A model generated the notes under the pieces. The model was given only the letters and a program-made list of their open reading frames with translations. It did no database searches and was not told the DNA's origin. 55,302 nucleotides of DNA from assembly GCA_015482705.2 (NCBI GenBank), contig JADMLA020000013.1, positions 1 through 55,302 on the forward strand, read 5' to 3'. This stretch comes from Prosthecochloris sp. GTDB taxonomy: Bacteria; Bacteroidota; Chlorobiia; Chlorobiales; Chlorobiaceae. Position numbers and translations under genes: made by a program. Of the stretch, positions 1 through 8,147 are shown piece after piece (position 1 is the first letter of the stretch; each line of letters opens with the position of its first letter).

Positions 1-95
1 GCCGCTGCCGCCGAGCCCAGGATGAACGGGGGATATGCCCAATCCAGCGTCCCTCGTGATGCTATCAGGGCTACTTTTTTCGTTGTTTCCGCCAT
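1..95 (-). CDS. DsrE/DsrF-like sulfur-relay family protein, N-terminal part
   Basis: Only the first 31 codons are inside the window; the gene runs off the left edge. The translation opens with MAETTKKVALIASRG followed by LDWAYPPFILGSAAAA, the first beta strand and helix typical of the DsrE2/peroxiredoxin-like DsrE families. Known members are sulfur-trafficking or persulfide-carrying proteins and are frequent in sulfur-oxidizing bacteria, which fits the fccAB genes elsewhere in this window. The active-site Cys region lies outside, so subfamily cannot be decided. The start is the ATG at 93-95; no Shine-Dalgarno is evident. A perfect inverted repeat lies 20 bp upstream. Confidence 0.55.
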   Translation of the reverse strand, partial: MAETTKKVALIASRGTLDWAYPPFILGSAAA

Positions 96-114
96 TGTAT
101 ACGATATTCGATCG

Positions 115-144
115 TTTATCACTACATAACCATGTAGTGATAAA
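115..144. promoter_or_regulatory. Perfect 13-bp inverted repeat, candidate operator
   Basis: The arms TTTATCACTACAT (115-127) and ATGTAGTGATAAA (132-144) match perfectly around a 4-nt spacer. It lies about 20 bp upstream of the DsrE-like start on the minus strand and about 207 bp from the dodecin start. The symmetry, AT-rich edges and position suggest a dimeric regulator site, but it does not fit the Rex, FNR or CRP consensus. No T-run follows, so a terminator is less likely. Confidence 0.45.
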
Positions 145-351
145 ATAACATAAAATGAGGTTATCTCAAGAAAAAAACGATTGCTGCATACCAACAATAT
201 CCATAGCAGAACGTTCGATCCCCATGAATCCGGTTTATCCGTTCACCGCTTGGGATAATCCGCGCTATTTACTTACTTGTATTTGACATACTTGTGCACC
301 AGGGATTTTTCAACCACAGTAACGAGCAAAAGTAAAACTATCATACTACCA

Positions 352-567
352 ATGAGCACTCCACACGTTTACAAAAAGATCGAGCTTGTCGGCTCCTCAC
401 AGAAAAGCATTGAAGATGCGGTAAACAATGCTGTAGAAAGAGCAGCAGAAACAATCAGACATATTCGCTGGGTCGAGGTTGTTGAAACACGGTGTCATGT
501 AGAAGAAAACAGGATCGCTTACTGGCAGGTAACGGTGAGGCTTGGATTTACGCTCGAAGAAGAGTAA
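352..567 (+). CDS. Dodecin family flavin-binding protein
   Basis: A 71-residue protein, the standard dodecin length. It carries the family signature IELVGSSQKSIEDAV near the N terminus, a Trp in RHIRWVEV and the WQVTVRLGF C-terminal strand. In known dodecins the Trp and Gln stack against flavin pairs in a hollow dodecamer. The likely role is storage or quenching of free FMN/riboflavin in the cytoplasm. The frame is open 25 codons further upstream, but that extension (YLTYLCTRDF...) is not dodecin-like, so the ATG at 352 is chosen; no clear Shine-Dalgarno precedes it. Confidence 0.9.
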   Translation: MSTPHVYKKIELVGSSQKSIEDAVNNAVERAAETIRHIRWVEVVETRCHVEENRIAYWQVTVRLGFTLEEE

Positions 568-591
568 TAGAGGCAGGGGCGGCTTCTCCGC

Positions 592-828
592 TTACCGCCC
601 CTCGCTGTACGCCTCGATAAACTTGGAAATGCTCCTATCCCAACCACGCTCCACATCATCGGGGAAAAGGCAGGCTGGCAGTTGTCCCTTACCTTTATGA
701 TACGCGATGCATTCGCAGCAAAGTCCTTTACGAGGACAAGGTTCATAGGTGCAATTGCATCGTTCCAGATTGTCACTCTTTTTACAGTCCACCGCCGCTT
801 CCTTTATCATTTGAAAAACCGCTTCCAT
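592..828 (-). CDS. Small Cys-rich cytoplasmic protein, DUF6485-like
   Basis: A 78-residue protein with a compact Cys cluster: CNCTYEPCPRKGLCCEC then, after HKGKGQLP, a further Cys in ACLF. The clustering suggests a bound metal or Fe-S site. I recognise the pattern as the DUF6485 family, for which I know no established function. The C-terminal half (DDVERGWDRSISKFIEAY) looks like one amphipathic helix. The ATG at 826-828 is used; a TTG lies one codon upstream and an alternative ATG is at 808-810. It stands alone, convergent with the dodecin gene. Confidence 0.75.
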   Translation of the reverse strand: MEAVFQMIKEAAVDCKKSDNLERCNCTYEPCPRKGLCCECIAYHKGKGQLPACLFPDDVERGWDRSISKFIEAYSEGR

Positions 829-889
829 CAAACATAAAAAACATACCCTTCCTTTCTGAATACCACAATAGTCATATCACAATCCCTCG

Positions 890-1120
890 TTACCGCAGCT
901 GCATATGACCGTGCTCCCTCTTCTCGATATGCTGAACTACAGGAAGATGAACCGAATCGATGATTACCTGTTCACCTGCACAAAATCCAGGCACGATGCA
1001 TTGCGGATACCATTCAAACCGGAGTTCAATTGAATAGATCCTGCACCGGATTCACCTTCGCGCCAAGAGGATAACAACCACGATCGATAACCGAACGCAA
1101 AACGTTTACCCGCCTATAAT
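890..1120 (-). pseudogene. Possible decayed coding fragment in the 832-1384 gap
   Basis: Between the DUF6485-like gene and the repeat copy, two minus-strand frames without a start codon join end to end. One runs to a stop at 1026-1028 (ending ...GAKVNPVQDLFN). The other runs to a stop at 890-892 (ending ...HIEKREHGHMQLR). They read like one gene broken by a frameshift, but I do not recognise a family and the plus strand is also partly open here. The rest of the 832-1384 gap holds the repeat and hairpin listed separately. Confidence 0.2.
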
Positions 1121-1125
1121 TCCAA

Positions 1126-1306
1126 GGAGGCTTTCCCAAAAAGCATTGCTTCACGGCTATCGGTCACCATGCAGACATTTCCGGCAGAAAGTCATGCCCT
1201 ACTCGATGCGGCATCCATACTGACTTTCATTGGAAGATGGATCCCCGGGTCAAGCCCGGGGATGACGACAGAAAGACTCATTGTTGGGCTAATGAGACAA
1301 CCTCGA
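1126..1306 (+). repeat. Dispersed repeat family A, copy 1
   Basis: About 180 bp, starting GAGGCTTTCC and ending with the complement of GAGGTTGTCTCATTAGCCCA, so the two ends are imperfect terminal inverted repeats. It contains the 9-bp-arm palindrome ATCCCCGGG/CCCGGGGAT (1241-1263). It aligns along its length with copy 2 near 29562-29726 and in reverse with copy 3 near 37862-38080. No coding capacity is apparent. It resembles a MITE or REP-like intergenic element located just beyond the 3' end of pckG. Confidence 0.7.
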
Positions 1307-1310
1307 AACG

Positions 1311-1341
1311 CCAGGAGGCTGTCTTGTTGACAGCCTCCTGG
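1311..1341 (-). terminator. Strong hairpin 3' of pckG
   Basis: A perfect 13-bp stem (1311-1323 with 1329-1341) and 5-nt loop lies about 45 bp past the pckG stop on the minus strand. No U-tract follows on that strand (CGTTTCGAGG), so it may be a weak or Rho-assisted terminator or an mRNA 3' stabilizer. Confidence 0.45.
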
Positions 1342-1384
1342 ATAAAACCACACGTGAAACGGGGCAGAATACTCTGAACAACAA

Positions 1385-3262
1385 TCAGTGATTATTCTCA
1401 CCCGTATCGGTAAACCTTTCAGGTGCGAGTTCCCAGTGTTCAGGTGAAAGCCAGAAAGTTGAAAGCAGAAGTTCACGAATATGACTGAACTCTTTAGGAA
1501 GCTTATCATAGAGTTTTTCAAACAGCTCTTCGTGAGACAGCAGCTCTTTCTTCCAGACCTCACGGTCGACGATCATCAGCTTGGAAAACTGCTCATAGGT
1601 GAAATCCTCGAGACCGTTCCACTCCATGGATTCGTATTTCGGCATCCAGCCAAGAGGGCTCTCCACCGCACTCGCTCGCCCATGAACCCTGTCGACGATC
1701 CATTTGAGCACCCGCATGTTCTCACCGAAACCAGGCCAGAGAAAACTTCCATTTTCATCCTTGCGGAACCAGTTGACACCGAAGATTCTCGGCGGCTCGG
1801 AAAGTTCGCGTCCAACATGAAGCCAGTGGTTGAAATAATCCCCCATATGATAACCGCAAAATGGTAGCATAGCGAAAGGATCACGACGAACATCACCGAT
1901 CTTACCTGCTGCCGCTGCGGTTTTTTCCGATCCCATGGTTGCAGCAAGATAAACACCGAAGTACCAGTTTGGAGACTGATAGACAAGCGGAACGACATCA
2001 CTACGACGTCCTCCGAAAATAAAAGCGCTGATAGGAACGCCTTCCGGATTCTCCCACTCGGGATCGATGGACGGACACTGTGAAGCCGGAGCGGTGAAAC
2101 GGGCATTGGGGTGTGCCGCAGGCTTGCTTGCATCGGGAGACCACGGATTGCCCTGCCAGTCAATCAATCCTTCTGGCGGGGTTTTGGTCATACCTTCCCA
2201 CCAGACGTCACCGTCAGGCGTAAGCGCCACATTGGTGAAAATGCAGTTGTCCTCGAGCGTCGCCATTGCGTTGAAATTGGTTTTGTCGGAGGTCCCTGGA
2301 GCCACGCCGAAAAAACCGTACTCAGGATTGATGGCATAAAGTCGGCCATCCCTTCCGGGTTTGATCCAGGCAATATCGTCGCCGATTGTCGTCACCTTCC
2401 ACCCTTCAAACGAATCTGGCGGAATGAGCATAGCGAAGTTGGTTTTACCGCATGCACTCGGAAATGCTGCAGCAACATAGGTTTTTTCACCCTCGGGAGA
2501 TTCGACGCAGAGAATAAGCATATGCTCGGCAAGCCAGCCCTCCTCCCGGGCCATCGAAGATGCGATCCGAAGCGCAAAACATTTCTTACCCAGAAGCGCA
2601 TTACCGCCATACCCGCTACCATACGACATGATAGAACGCTCTTCAGGGAAATGAACGATGTACTTTTGGTCGCTGCAGGGCCATGGAACATCCTTCTGGC
2701 CGGGCTCGAGAGGAGCTCCGACAGAATGCAAACAGGGAACGAAATCGTGATCTTCCCCAAGCAGTTCAATGACCTTGCGGCCCATCCTGGTCATAATGCG
2801 CATGTTGGTGACAACATATGGAGAATCCGTTATCTCGACGCCTATGTGGGAAATGTGCGAGCCAAGAGGCCCCATGCTGAACGGAATAACATACATGGTT
2901 CGGCCTTTCATACACCCATCGTAGAGTTTACGGAGCGTCTCTTTCATCTCTTTGGGATGCACCCAATTGTTGGTCGGACCTGCATCCTGCTTGCGTATAC
3001 TGCAGATAAAGGTCCTGTCTTCCACCCTTGCGACGTCACTCGGATCTGAACGGCACAGAAAGCTGTTCGGGCGCTTTTCATCCGACAGCCTGATAAAGGT
3101 ACCGCTCTCCACCATTTCCTGGCAAAGCGTATCATACTCTTCCTGGGAACCGTCACACCAGTGCACCGAATCCGGTTGGCACAGTTCCGCAGTTTGCCGG
3201 ACCCACTCAACTAATTTTCGATTTTTCACATACTCAGGGGGCTCGATCTGCATTTCGGTCAT
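1385..3262 (-). CDS. pckG: Phosphoenolpyruvate carboxykinase (GTP)
   Basis: A 625-residue protein of full length for GTP-dependent PEPCK. It converts oxaloacetate plus GTP to PEP, CO2 and GDP in the cytoplasm, linking the reductive TCA cycle to gluconeogenesis. The kinase-1a loop AFPSACGKTN (about 265-274, with the reactive Cys271), kinase-2 GDDIAWIKP (about 294-302) and the GTP-form features (FIRLSDEKRPNSF near the N terminus, RFTAPASQCPS) are all present. The start MTEMQIEPPEYV at 3260-3262 is used; a second ATG is three codons in. It is monocistronic, with a hairpin and a repeat copy downstream. Confidence 0.97.
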   Translation of the reverse strand: MTEMQIEPPEYVKNRKLVEWVRQTAELCQPDSVHWCDGSQEEYDTLCQEMVESGTFIRLSDEKRPNSFLCRSDPSDVARVEDRTFICSIRKQDAGPTNNWVHPKEMKETLRKLYDGCMKGRTMYVIPFSMGPLGSHISHIGVEITDSPYVVTNMRIMTRMGRKVIELLGEDHDFVPCLHSVGAPLEPGQKDVPWPCSDQKYIVHFPEERSIMSYGSGYGGNALLGKKCFALRIASSMAREEGWLAEHMLILCVESPEGEKTYVAAAFPSACGKTNFAMLIPPDSFEGWKVTTIGDDIAWIKPGRDGRLYAINPEYGFFGVAPGTSDKTNFNAMATLEDNCIFTNVALTPDGDVWWEGMTKTPPEGLIDWQGNPWSPDASKPAAHPNARFTAPASQCPSIDPEWENPEGVPISAFIFGGRRSDVVPLVYQSPNWYFGVYLAATMGSEKTAAAAGKIGDVRRDPFAMLPFCGYHMGDYFNHWLHVGRELSEPPRIFGVNWFRKDENGSFLWPGFGENMRVLKWIVDRVHGRASAVESPLGWMPKYESMEWNGLEDFTYEQFSKLMIVDREVWKKELLSHEELFEKLYDKLPKEFSHIRELLLSTFWLSPEHWELAPERFTDTGENNH

Positions 3263-3311
3263 GGTTATCCTGTTTTACTGAATGGTTAATAAAGAAATGT
3301 TGTAAGCGTCA

Positions 3312-3860
3312 TTATCCGCCTGCATTGATGGCTTCTCGGATGAGGTTGTCAAAAGCCATCTTACTTTGAGGGCCTATAAGCACGGAGTGAAGGGAACCGT
3401 CCGCCCCGACAACAAATGAAGTCGGAATAGCACGTAGCCCCCCCTCGACATAGCTGCTGTATGCATCGAGAATCGGCTTGTCGACCACGACAACGGGAAA
3501 GTTAATCCCGTAATCCTGGACAAACGCCCTTGCTTTGGAAAGCTCCTCGTCCACGGTGATACCGACGAATGTAAATCCCTTTTGCTCATACTCACGTTGC
3601 AGGGCAACCATATCGGGCATCTCTGCACGGCAGGGAGGACACCATGAAGCAAAAAAGTTTACGATGTAGGCTTTACCGGCGAGGCTCTCCGATGACACCG
3701 TGCGTCCTTCGAGCGTCGTGCCGGAAAATGCAGGAGCTGCAATATTTTTTGCCGCTTCCGTGCTTTCTGTCCGAGGTTTCGCTGTTTCCGCTTGCTCTGG
3801 CTGGCATGCGAACATGACCACAGACAAGCAGAGCATTGTTGCAATTTTAAAATAACTCAT
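3312..3860 (-). CDS. TlpA/ResA-like thiol-disulfide oxidoreductase lipoprotein
   Basis: A 182-residue thioredoxin-fold protein. The N terminus MSYFKIATMLCLSVVMFAC is a type II signal peptide with lipobox VMFAC, so it should be anchored outside the cytoplasm. The redox motif is WCPPCR in the AKAYIVNFFASWCPPCRAEMPDM context, followed by the TlpA cis-Pro region (GGLRAIPTSFVVGADG). Such proteins reduce or oxidize Cys pairs, for example in cytochrome c maturation. The frame is open upstream to 3971, but the ATG at 3858-3860 gives a proper signal peptide. No cytochrome maturation genes are adjacent. Confidence 0.88.
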   Translation of the reverse strand: MSYFKIATMLCLSVVMFACQPEQAETAKPRTESTEAAKNIAAPAFSGTTLEGRTVSSESLAGKAYIVNFFASWCPPCRAEMPDMVALQREYEQKGFTFVGITVDEELSKARAFVQDYGINFPVVVVDKPILDAYSSYVEGGLRAIPTSFVVGADGSLHSVLIGPQSKMAFDNLIREAINAGG

Positions 3861-4027
3861 ATGTGTCACAGTGTTTATAGTGAAAATCGATTTTAAAAAA
3901 AACAGGCTGATGAATTCGTTTGAAAATATACAATTCTTCCCTTTATTTATAGTCCTTCGAACAGAGTCCATAATCTTTGCGTTTATACGATAAATAAAGT
4001 ATATTCAGAACCATATTTTTTTTAGGC

Positions 4028-4100
4028 GCCACCTTAGCTCAGTTGGTAGAGCAACTGTTTCGTAAACAGTAGGTCGTGGGTTCAAATCCCGCAGGTGGCT
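4028..4100 (+). tRNA. tRNA-Thr (anticodon CGT)
   Basis: A 73-nt cloverleaf. The acceptor arm GCCACCT (4028-4034) pairs with AGGTGGC (4093-4099). The D arm is GCTC/GAGC. The anticodon stem ACTGT/ACAGT encloses the loop TTCGTAA with anticodon CGT at 4061-4063. The T arm carries GTTCAAATC. The discriminator base is T and no CCA is encoded, so CCA must be added enzymatically. It reads threonine ACG codons. Confidence 0.97.
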
Positions 4101-4194
4101 CGAACCTGAAAAAACTCGGTCCACGGTTGAAAAAACATGGGCGTGTAGTAAAAAGTTTTGACTGCAACAATACAATCCTATCAACACTGTCAAT

Positions 4195-5583
4195 ATGCAA
4201 GAAGGTAAGATATCTCAAATCATTGGTCCTGTCGTTGATGTTGATTTCCAGGAAGGCGACCTCCCGGCAATTCTTGACGCACTGACCGTTACTCGACCAG
4301 ATGGGACAAAACTGGTTCTCGAAACCCAGCAACATCTCGGAGAAGAGCGTGTACGAACTATTTCAATGGAAGGTACCGACGGTCTTGTAAGAGGTATGGC
4401 TGTCGTGAACACCGGAAAGCCTATCCAGGCGCCTGTCGGTGAAAAAGTGCTTGGGAGAATGCTCAACGTTGTAGGAGATCCTATCGACGGCCTTGGAGAA
4501 GTCAAGAGCAATAAAACCTACCCGATTCACAGGCCGACACCGAAGTTCGAAGAATTGTCGACGAAATCCGAAATGTTTGAGACCGGTATCAAAGTCATCG
4601 ATCTTCTTGAACCATACTCACGAGGCGGTAAAACCGGTTTGTTCGGTGGTGCAGGCGTTGGCAAGACGGTTCTGATCATGGAATTGATCAACAACATCGC
4701 CAAGCAGCAGTCGGGATATAGTGTTTTTGCCGGCGTAGGAGAACGAACCAGGGAAGGAAACGATCTCTGGGAAGAGATGAAGGAATCAGGGGTTATCGAT
4801 AAAACAGCGCTTGTATTCGGCCAGATGAACGAACCTCCGGGTGCACGTGCACGCGTTGCGCTAACCGGCCTCAGCATCGCAGAATATTTCCGTGATGAAG
4901 AGAACCGTGACGTACTGCTCTTTATCGACAATATTTTCCGCTTTACCCAGGCAGGTTCAGAGGTGTCGGCACTTCTCGGCCGTATGCCAAGTGCTGTTGG
5001 CTATCAGCCGACGCTTGGAACTGAAATGGGTGAACTCCAGGACAGGATTGTATCGACGAAAAAAGGTTCCGTAACCTCGGTACAGGCCATTTATGTTCCT
5101 GCTGATGACCTTACCGATCCGGCTCCTGCAACCGCGTTCACTCACCTCGATGCGACGACGGTTCTTTCCCGCTCGATTTCCGAATTGGGTATCTATCCCG
5201 CTGTTGACCCTCTCGATTCAACATCGCGAATTCTCGATCCGAACATTGTCGGTGAGGAGCATTACAATACGGCACAGGCCGTGAAAGTGCTTCTGCAGCG
5301 TTACAAGGATCTTCAGGACATCATCGCGATTCTCGGTATGGACGAACTGAGCGACGAAGATAAACTGACGGTGGCCCGTGCAAGAAAAATTCAGAAATTC
5401 CTTTCGCAGCCGTTCTTCGTTGCCGAAGCCTTCACTGGACTTGAAGGCAAGTATGTTAAACTCGAGGATACCATCAAAGGCTTCAATGAAATCATCGAAG
5501 GGCGCCACGATGATCTGCCTGAAAATGCATTTTACCTCGTCGGCACAATCGAAGAGGCTGTCGAGAAAGCCAAAACCCTGTAA
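4195..5583 (+). CDS. atpD: F1Fo ATP synthase subunit beta
   Basis: A 462-residue catalytic beta subunit. The Walker A loop GGAGVGKT is at residues 151-158, preceded by the GIKVIDLLEPY region. Catalytic and nucleotide-site segments GVGERTREGNDLW, FIDNIFRFTQAGSEVSALLGRMPSAVGYQPTL and the ALGMDELS-type C terminus (here ILGMDELS) follow. It works at the membrane in the F1 sector. atpC follows 15 bp downstream. As in other Chlorobi, atpDC here is separate from the remaining F1Fo genes, which are not in this window. The ATG at 4195 has no strong Shine-Dalgarno. Confidence 0.98.
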   Translation: MQEGKISQIIGPVVDVDFQEGDLPAILDALTVTRPDGTKLVLETQQHLGEERVRTISMEGTDGLVRGMAVVNTGKPIQAPVGEKVLGRMLNVVGDPIDGLGEVKSNKTYPIHRPTPKFEELSTKSEMFETGIKVIDLLEPYSRGGKTGLFGGAGVGKTVLIMELINNIAKQQSGYSVFAGVGERTREGNDLWEEMKESGVIDKTALVFGQMNEPPGARARVALTGLSIAEYFRDEENRDVLLFIDNIFRFTQAGSEVSALLGRMPSAVGYQPTLGTEMGELQDRIVSTKKGSVTSVQAIYVPADDLTDPAPATAFTHLDATTVLSRSISELGIYPAVDPLDSTSRILDPNIVGEEHYNTAQAVKVLLQRYKDLQDIIAILGMDELSDEDKLTVARARKIQKFLSQPFFVAEAFTGLEGKYVKLEDTIKGFNEIIEGRHDDLPENAFYLVGTIEEAVEKAKTL

Positions 5584-5598
5584 CTTTATCTGATTATC

Positions 5599-5865
5599 AT
5601 GGCAGGTTCCGATAAAGCCTTTGCAATAGAGATCGTTACTCCTCAAAAACAGTTTTTTGCAGGGGAAGTGACCAGTATTCTGGCTCCCGGACAGGACGGG
5701 CTGTTTCAGGTTCTCAAAAACCATGCTCCGCTCGTTGCCGCACTCAAAGGCGGCAAGGTAAAGCTCGAGCTTCCCGGCAGTGGTGAAAAAGCATTCACCA
5801 TAGCCGATGGTTTTTTTGAAATCAGCGACAACAAAGCTATTCTGCTCGCGGAAGACATTTCCTGA
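5599..5865 (+). CDS. atpC: F1Fo ATP synthase subunit epsilon, short form
   Basis: An 88-residue protein consisting only of the N-terminal beta-sandwich (FAIEIVTPQKQFFAGEVTSI, APGQDGLFQVLKNHAPLVAAL, GFFEISDNKAILLAED). The usual bacterial epsilon is about 130-140 residues because of a C-terminal pair of helices that inhibits ATP hydrolysis; that domain is absent. The frame ends at a clean TGA followed by a terminator, so this is a natural short form, as known for Chlorobium, rather than a frameshift. It connects the F1 rotor to the c-ring. Confidence 0.95.
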   Translation: MAGSDKAFAIEIVTPQKQFFAGEVTSILAPGQDGLFQVLKNHAPLVAALKGGKVKLELPGSGEKAFTIADGFFEISDNKAILLAEDIS

Positions 5866-5904
5866 CGCAACGCATTAGAAAGGAAACGAAACTCGTTTTG
5901 TTAC

Positions 5905-5949
5905 AAACATCAGTGAGACGCACTTCACTCGTATCACTGATGTTTTTTT
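5905..5949 (+). terminator. Rho-independent terminator of atpDC
   Basis: The 12-bp arms AAACATCAGTGA (5905-5916) and TCACTGATGTTT (5934-5945) are perfectly complementary, with a T-run through 5949. It lies 39 bp past the atpC stop and ends just before the next start codon. Confidence 0.9.
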
Positions 5950-5953
5950 GCTT

Positions 5954-6907
5954 ATGCTCATGCGCAAGTTGATTCCCAAAGCTCTTCGTCACGGAGACAC
6001 CATAGGGCTCATTTCACCCTCTTCACCCTCTCCCGACCATGAAAAAATCGGTCAGGCAGTCACCTATCTTGAAAAACTCGGTTACCGCGTCAAGCCAGCC
6101 AGTCACTTTAACTGCCAGGGAGAACCCCGTCAGGAACTCGACCGGAGAAAACGTCATGACCTTCATGAGATGTTCGCAGACAGATCGGTCAAGGCTATTT
6201 TCTGCCTCAGAGGCGGTTCGGGAGCGACAAGACTGCTCGAAACACTTGACTACGACCTCATTGCGCAAAACCCGAAGATTCTCGCCGGTTATTCCGACAT
6301 CACCGCACTGTCAATAGCACTCTATGCAAAAACCGGCTTGATAACGTTTTCGGGACCGATGCTTGCAACCGAACTGCATAACCCCAGCCCATATACGGAA
6401 GAGAATTTCTGGAAGGTACTGGAATCGAGCGTTGCAACTCATCAGATCGTCAACCACCCGAGTCATCCTGTCCGTGTCTATAAAAAAGGCTCGGCGTCGG
6501 GCACGCTGCTCGCAGGCAACCTTACCGTTCTATCCTGTCTTGTCGGAACACCTTACCTGCCGCCGATGAAGGAAGCCCTGTTGCTCATTGAAGACATTAA
6601 CGAAGAACCCTACCGAATAGACCGGCTCCTTTCACATTTTTACAATGCAGGCCTCCTGCAGAGTTGTTCCGGGCTTCTGTTCGGACAGTTCAGACGGGAA
6701 GCCATGGCTTTCGATCTGGAGCACCCTCTTCTCGATATTCTCAGCTACTACACCGATAAAACCGCTCCTCATGTTCCGGTTGTAGCAGGACTTTCTTACG
6801 GGCACATCGATGATTTTCTCACTCTACCCATCGGCGCAGCAAGCACACTTGTTGCCACTGAGGAACAGCTATCGCTCTGCATGCAACCCGCCGTTTCAAG
6901 CGGATAA
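5954..6907 (+). CDS. LD-carboxypeptidase (peptidase S66 family)
   Basis: A 317-residue protein with the S66 layout. The nucleophile Ser114 is in AGYSDITALS, with Glu213 (LLIEDINEEPYRIDR) and His284 (LSYGHIDDFLTLPIGA) as the remaining triad. Family members cleave the L,D bond between meso-diaminopimelate and D-Ala in recycled murein tetrapeptides (LdcA) or resist microcin C (MccF); LdcA is the default reading. No signal peptide is present, so it is cytoplasmic. The start is ATG 5954 or ATG 5960; an in-frame TTG at 5948 falls in the terminator T-run and is unlikely. Confidence 0.88.
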   Translation: MLMRKLIPKALRHGDTIGLISPSSPSPDHEKIGQAVTYLEKLGYRVKPASHFNCQGEPRQELDRRKRHDLHEMFADRSVKAIFCLRGGSGATRLLETLDYDLIAQNPKILAGYSDITALSIALYAKTGLITFSGPMLATELHNPSPYTEENFWKVLESSVATHQIVNHPSHPVRVYKKGSASGTLLAGNLTVLSCLVGTPYLPPMKEALLLIEDINEEPYRIDRLLSHFYNAGLLQSCSGLLFGQFRREAMAFDLEHPLLDILSYYTDKTAPHVPVVAGLSYGHIDDFLTLPIGAASTLVATEEQLSLCMQPAVSSG

Positions 6908-7029
6908 AAAAAGTTGTATTTCCAATTTACGTGCAGGGTTTCTCTACAGCTCTTTATGATCTTTTCCGATTTTGTTACATTTTCACATAAGCTGCACCAT
7001 ATTTAGTTCCATGCCTAGATTCAGAAGCC

Positions 7030-7335
7030 ATGTATAACCTCTGGGAGGCCTCTCATAGCAGCGAGCAAACAGAAGTCGCTCCACAGGAAACCCTCAGCGA
7101 TACCCTCGACGCTTACAGGGTAGTCCTTTTCAACGACGATGTACATACCTTTGATGAAGTGATTTTTCAGATCATCAAAGCAATTCAGTGTACAAGATCA
7201 AAGGCTGAAAAACATACGTGGGAAGTCCATACCAAAGGAAGTTCCATCGTCTATGCAGGAACACTGCCCACATGCCTGAAGGTCAGTTCCATCCTCGAGG
7301 AGATCGATCTCAAAACAGAAATCCAGACCGGTTAG
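7030..7335 (+). CDS. clpS: ATP-dependent Clp protease adaptor ClpS
   Basis: A 101-residue adaptor with the ClpS core: YRVVLFNDDVHTFDEVIFQII, then KAEKHTWEVHTKGSSIVYAG and a final ILEEIDLKTEIQ strand. ClpS docks on the N domain of ClpA-type unfoldases and delivers N-degron substrates; the NDD motif contributes to N-end recognition. The family's conserved HxxG-type segment reads HTKGSS here. The N-terminal about 28 residues are disordered, as usual. It is monocistronic. Confidence 0.95.
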   Translation: MYNLWEASHSSEQTEVAPQETLSDTLDAYRVVLFNDDVHTFDEVIFQIIKAIQCTRSKAEKHTWEVHTKGSSIVYAGTLPTCLKVSSILEEIDLKTEIQTG

Positions 7336-7432
7336 CTCACAAGAGTCGCAATGCGCCGATCTTCCCTGCATATCATATCAACAGTTCGCTCGATAGCTTA
7401 CTGATATATTGCCCGTGAGTAATTTCGAGTGC

Positions 7433-7471
7433 CGCTATGGTTCTTTTCCTTGGAGGAGATGAACCGTAGCG
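7433..7471. other. 11-bp hairpin between clpS and the XRE gene
   Basis: CGCTATGGTTC (7433-7443) pairs with GAACCGTAGCG (7461-7471), with one G-T pair. The 17-nt loop contains GGAGGAG, a Shine-Dalgarno-like stretch. No coding frame begins just after it. It may end the clpS transcript, although no T-run follows. Confidence 0.3.
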
Positions 7472-7587
7472 ATCCCACATTCGCACTTGAAAACAACAAT
7501 TTTACACAACATGAACATTATTATTTGCATTATGATTATTAAAACCTACATTTTATACATAACGATACACAAAGAATCACAGAAAAA

Positions 7588-8106
7588 ATGAAACAGCTCG
7601 ATTTTTCAGTCCTCAAAACGCTGCGCCAAAAACAGAAAATGACCGCAGAACAACTAGCCGGTAAAGCGAATGTCACACGAGCAACTATCGCGAAAATCGA
7701 AGCCGGATTCGACAACCCCAGAGTTCAAACAATCGAAGCGCTAGCCAGCGTGTTTCAACTCAGCGCCGGTGATTTAATCCGGCTAGCCGAAGGCGTAGGC
7801 ATAGAAGAAGCACGAATCGAACCATACGCTCAAGACAGCTGTTCAGGAACACGGTTCCTTTTCAGAAATTTGGAGATGTACCTCCTGAAAGCCGTTAAAG
7901 ACAGCAACACTACATTTGAACATAATCTGCATGAAGATACCATGGAGACGTGCATCGTCCTTTCAGGAGAGCTCACTGTTCATGTGGGAGAACAGTCTTT
8001 ACGTCTGGCATCTGGTTCGGCGGCGACATTTCATGCGATGCACGAACACAGCTTTTCTGTCGGAGAAGATGCGAATTTCTTACTCATCCATACCCGTACC
8101 GTATAG
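7588..8106 (+). CDS. XRE-family transcriptional regulator with C-terminal cupin
   Basis: 172 residues. An N-terminal helix-turn-helix of the Cro/cI type (about 7-62: LRQKQKMTAEQLAGKANVTRATIAKIEAG) is fused to a small cupin barrel (about 98-170: TMETCIVLSGELTVHVGEQSLRLASGSAATFHAMHEHSF). The layout is that of small-ligand or redox-sensing repressors and activators. The His residues near HAMHEHSF could bind a metal. It lies 41 bp upstream of the flavodoxin gene on the same strand and probably controls that gene or itself. A long AT-rich leader (7475-7587) precedes it. Confidence 0.88.
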   Translation: MKQLDFSVLKTLRQKQKMTAEQLAGKANVTRATIAKIEAGFDNPRVQTIEALASVFQLSAGDLIRLAEGVGIEEARIEPYAQDSCSGTRFLFRNLEMYLLKAVKDSNTTFEHNLHEDTMETCIVLSGELTVHVGEQSLRLASGSAATFHAMHEHSFSVGEDANFLLIHTRTV

Positions 8107-8147
8107 AATTGAAAAAATTTTCTCCAACACCTTAAACAATATAAACC

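Noticed and set aside
2111..3049. 312-codon plus-strand open frame opposite pckG
   Set aside because: It lies entirely antisense to a full-length, motif-complete PEP carboxykinase, and its translation has no recognisable fold.
5599..5865. Possible frameshift truncating atpC
   Set aside because: The frame ends cleanly at TGA, is followed by a proper terminator, and the short form is known in Chlorobi.
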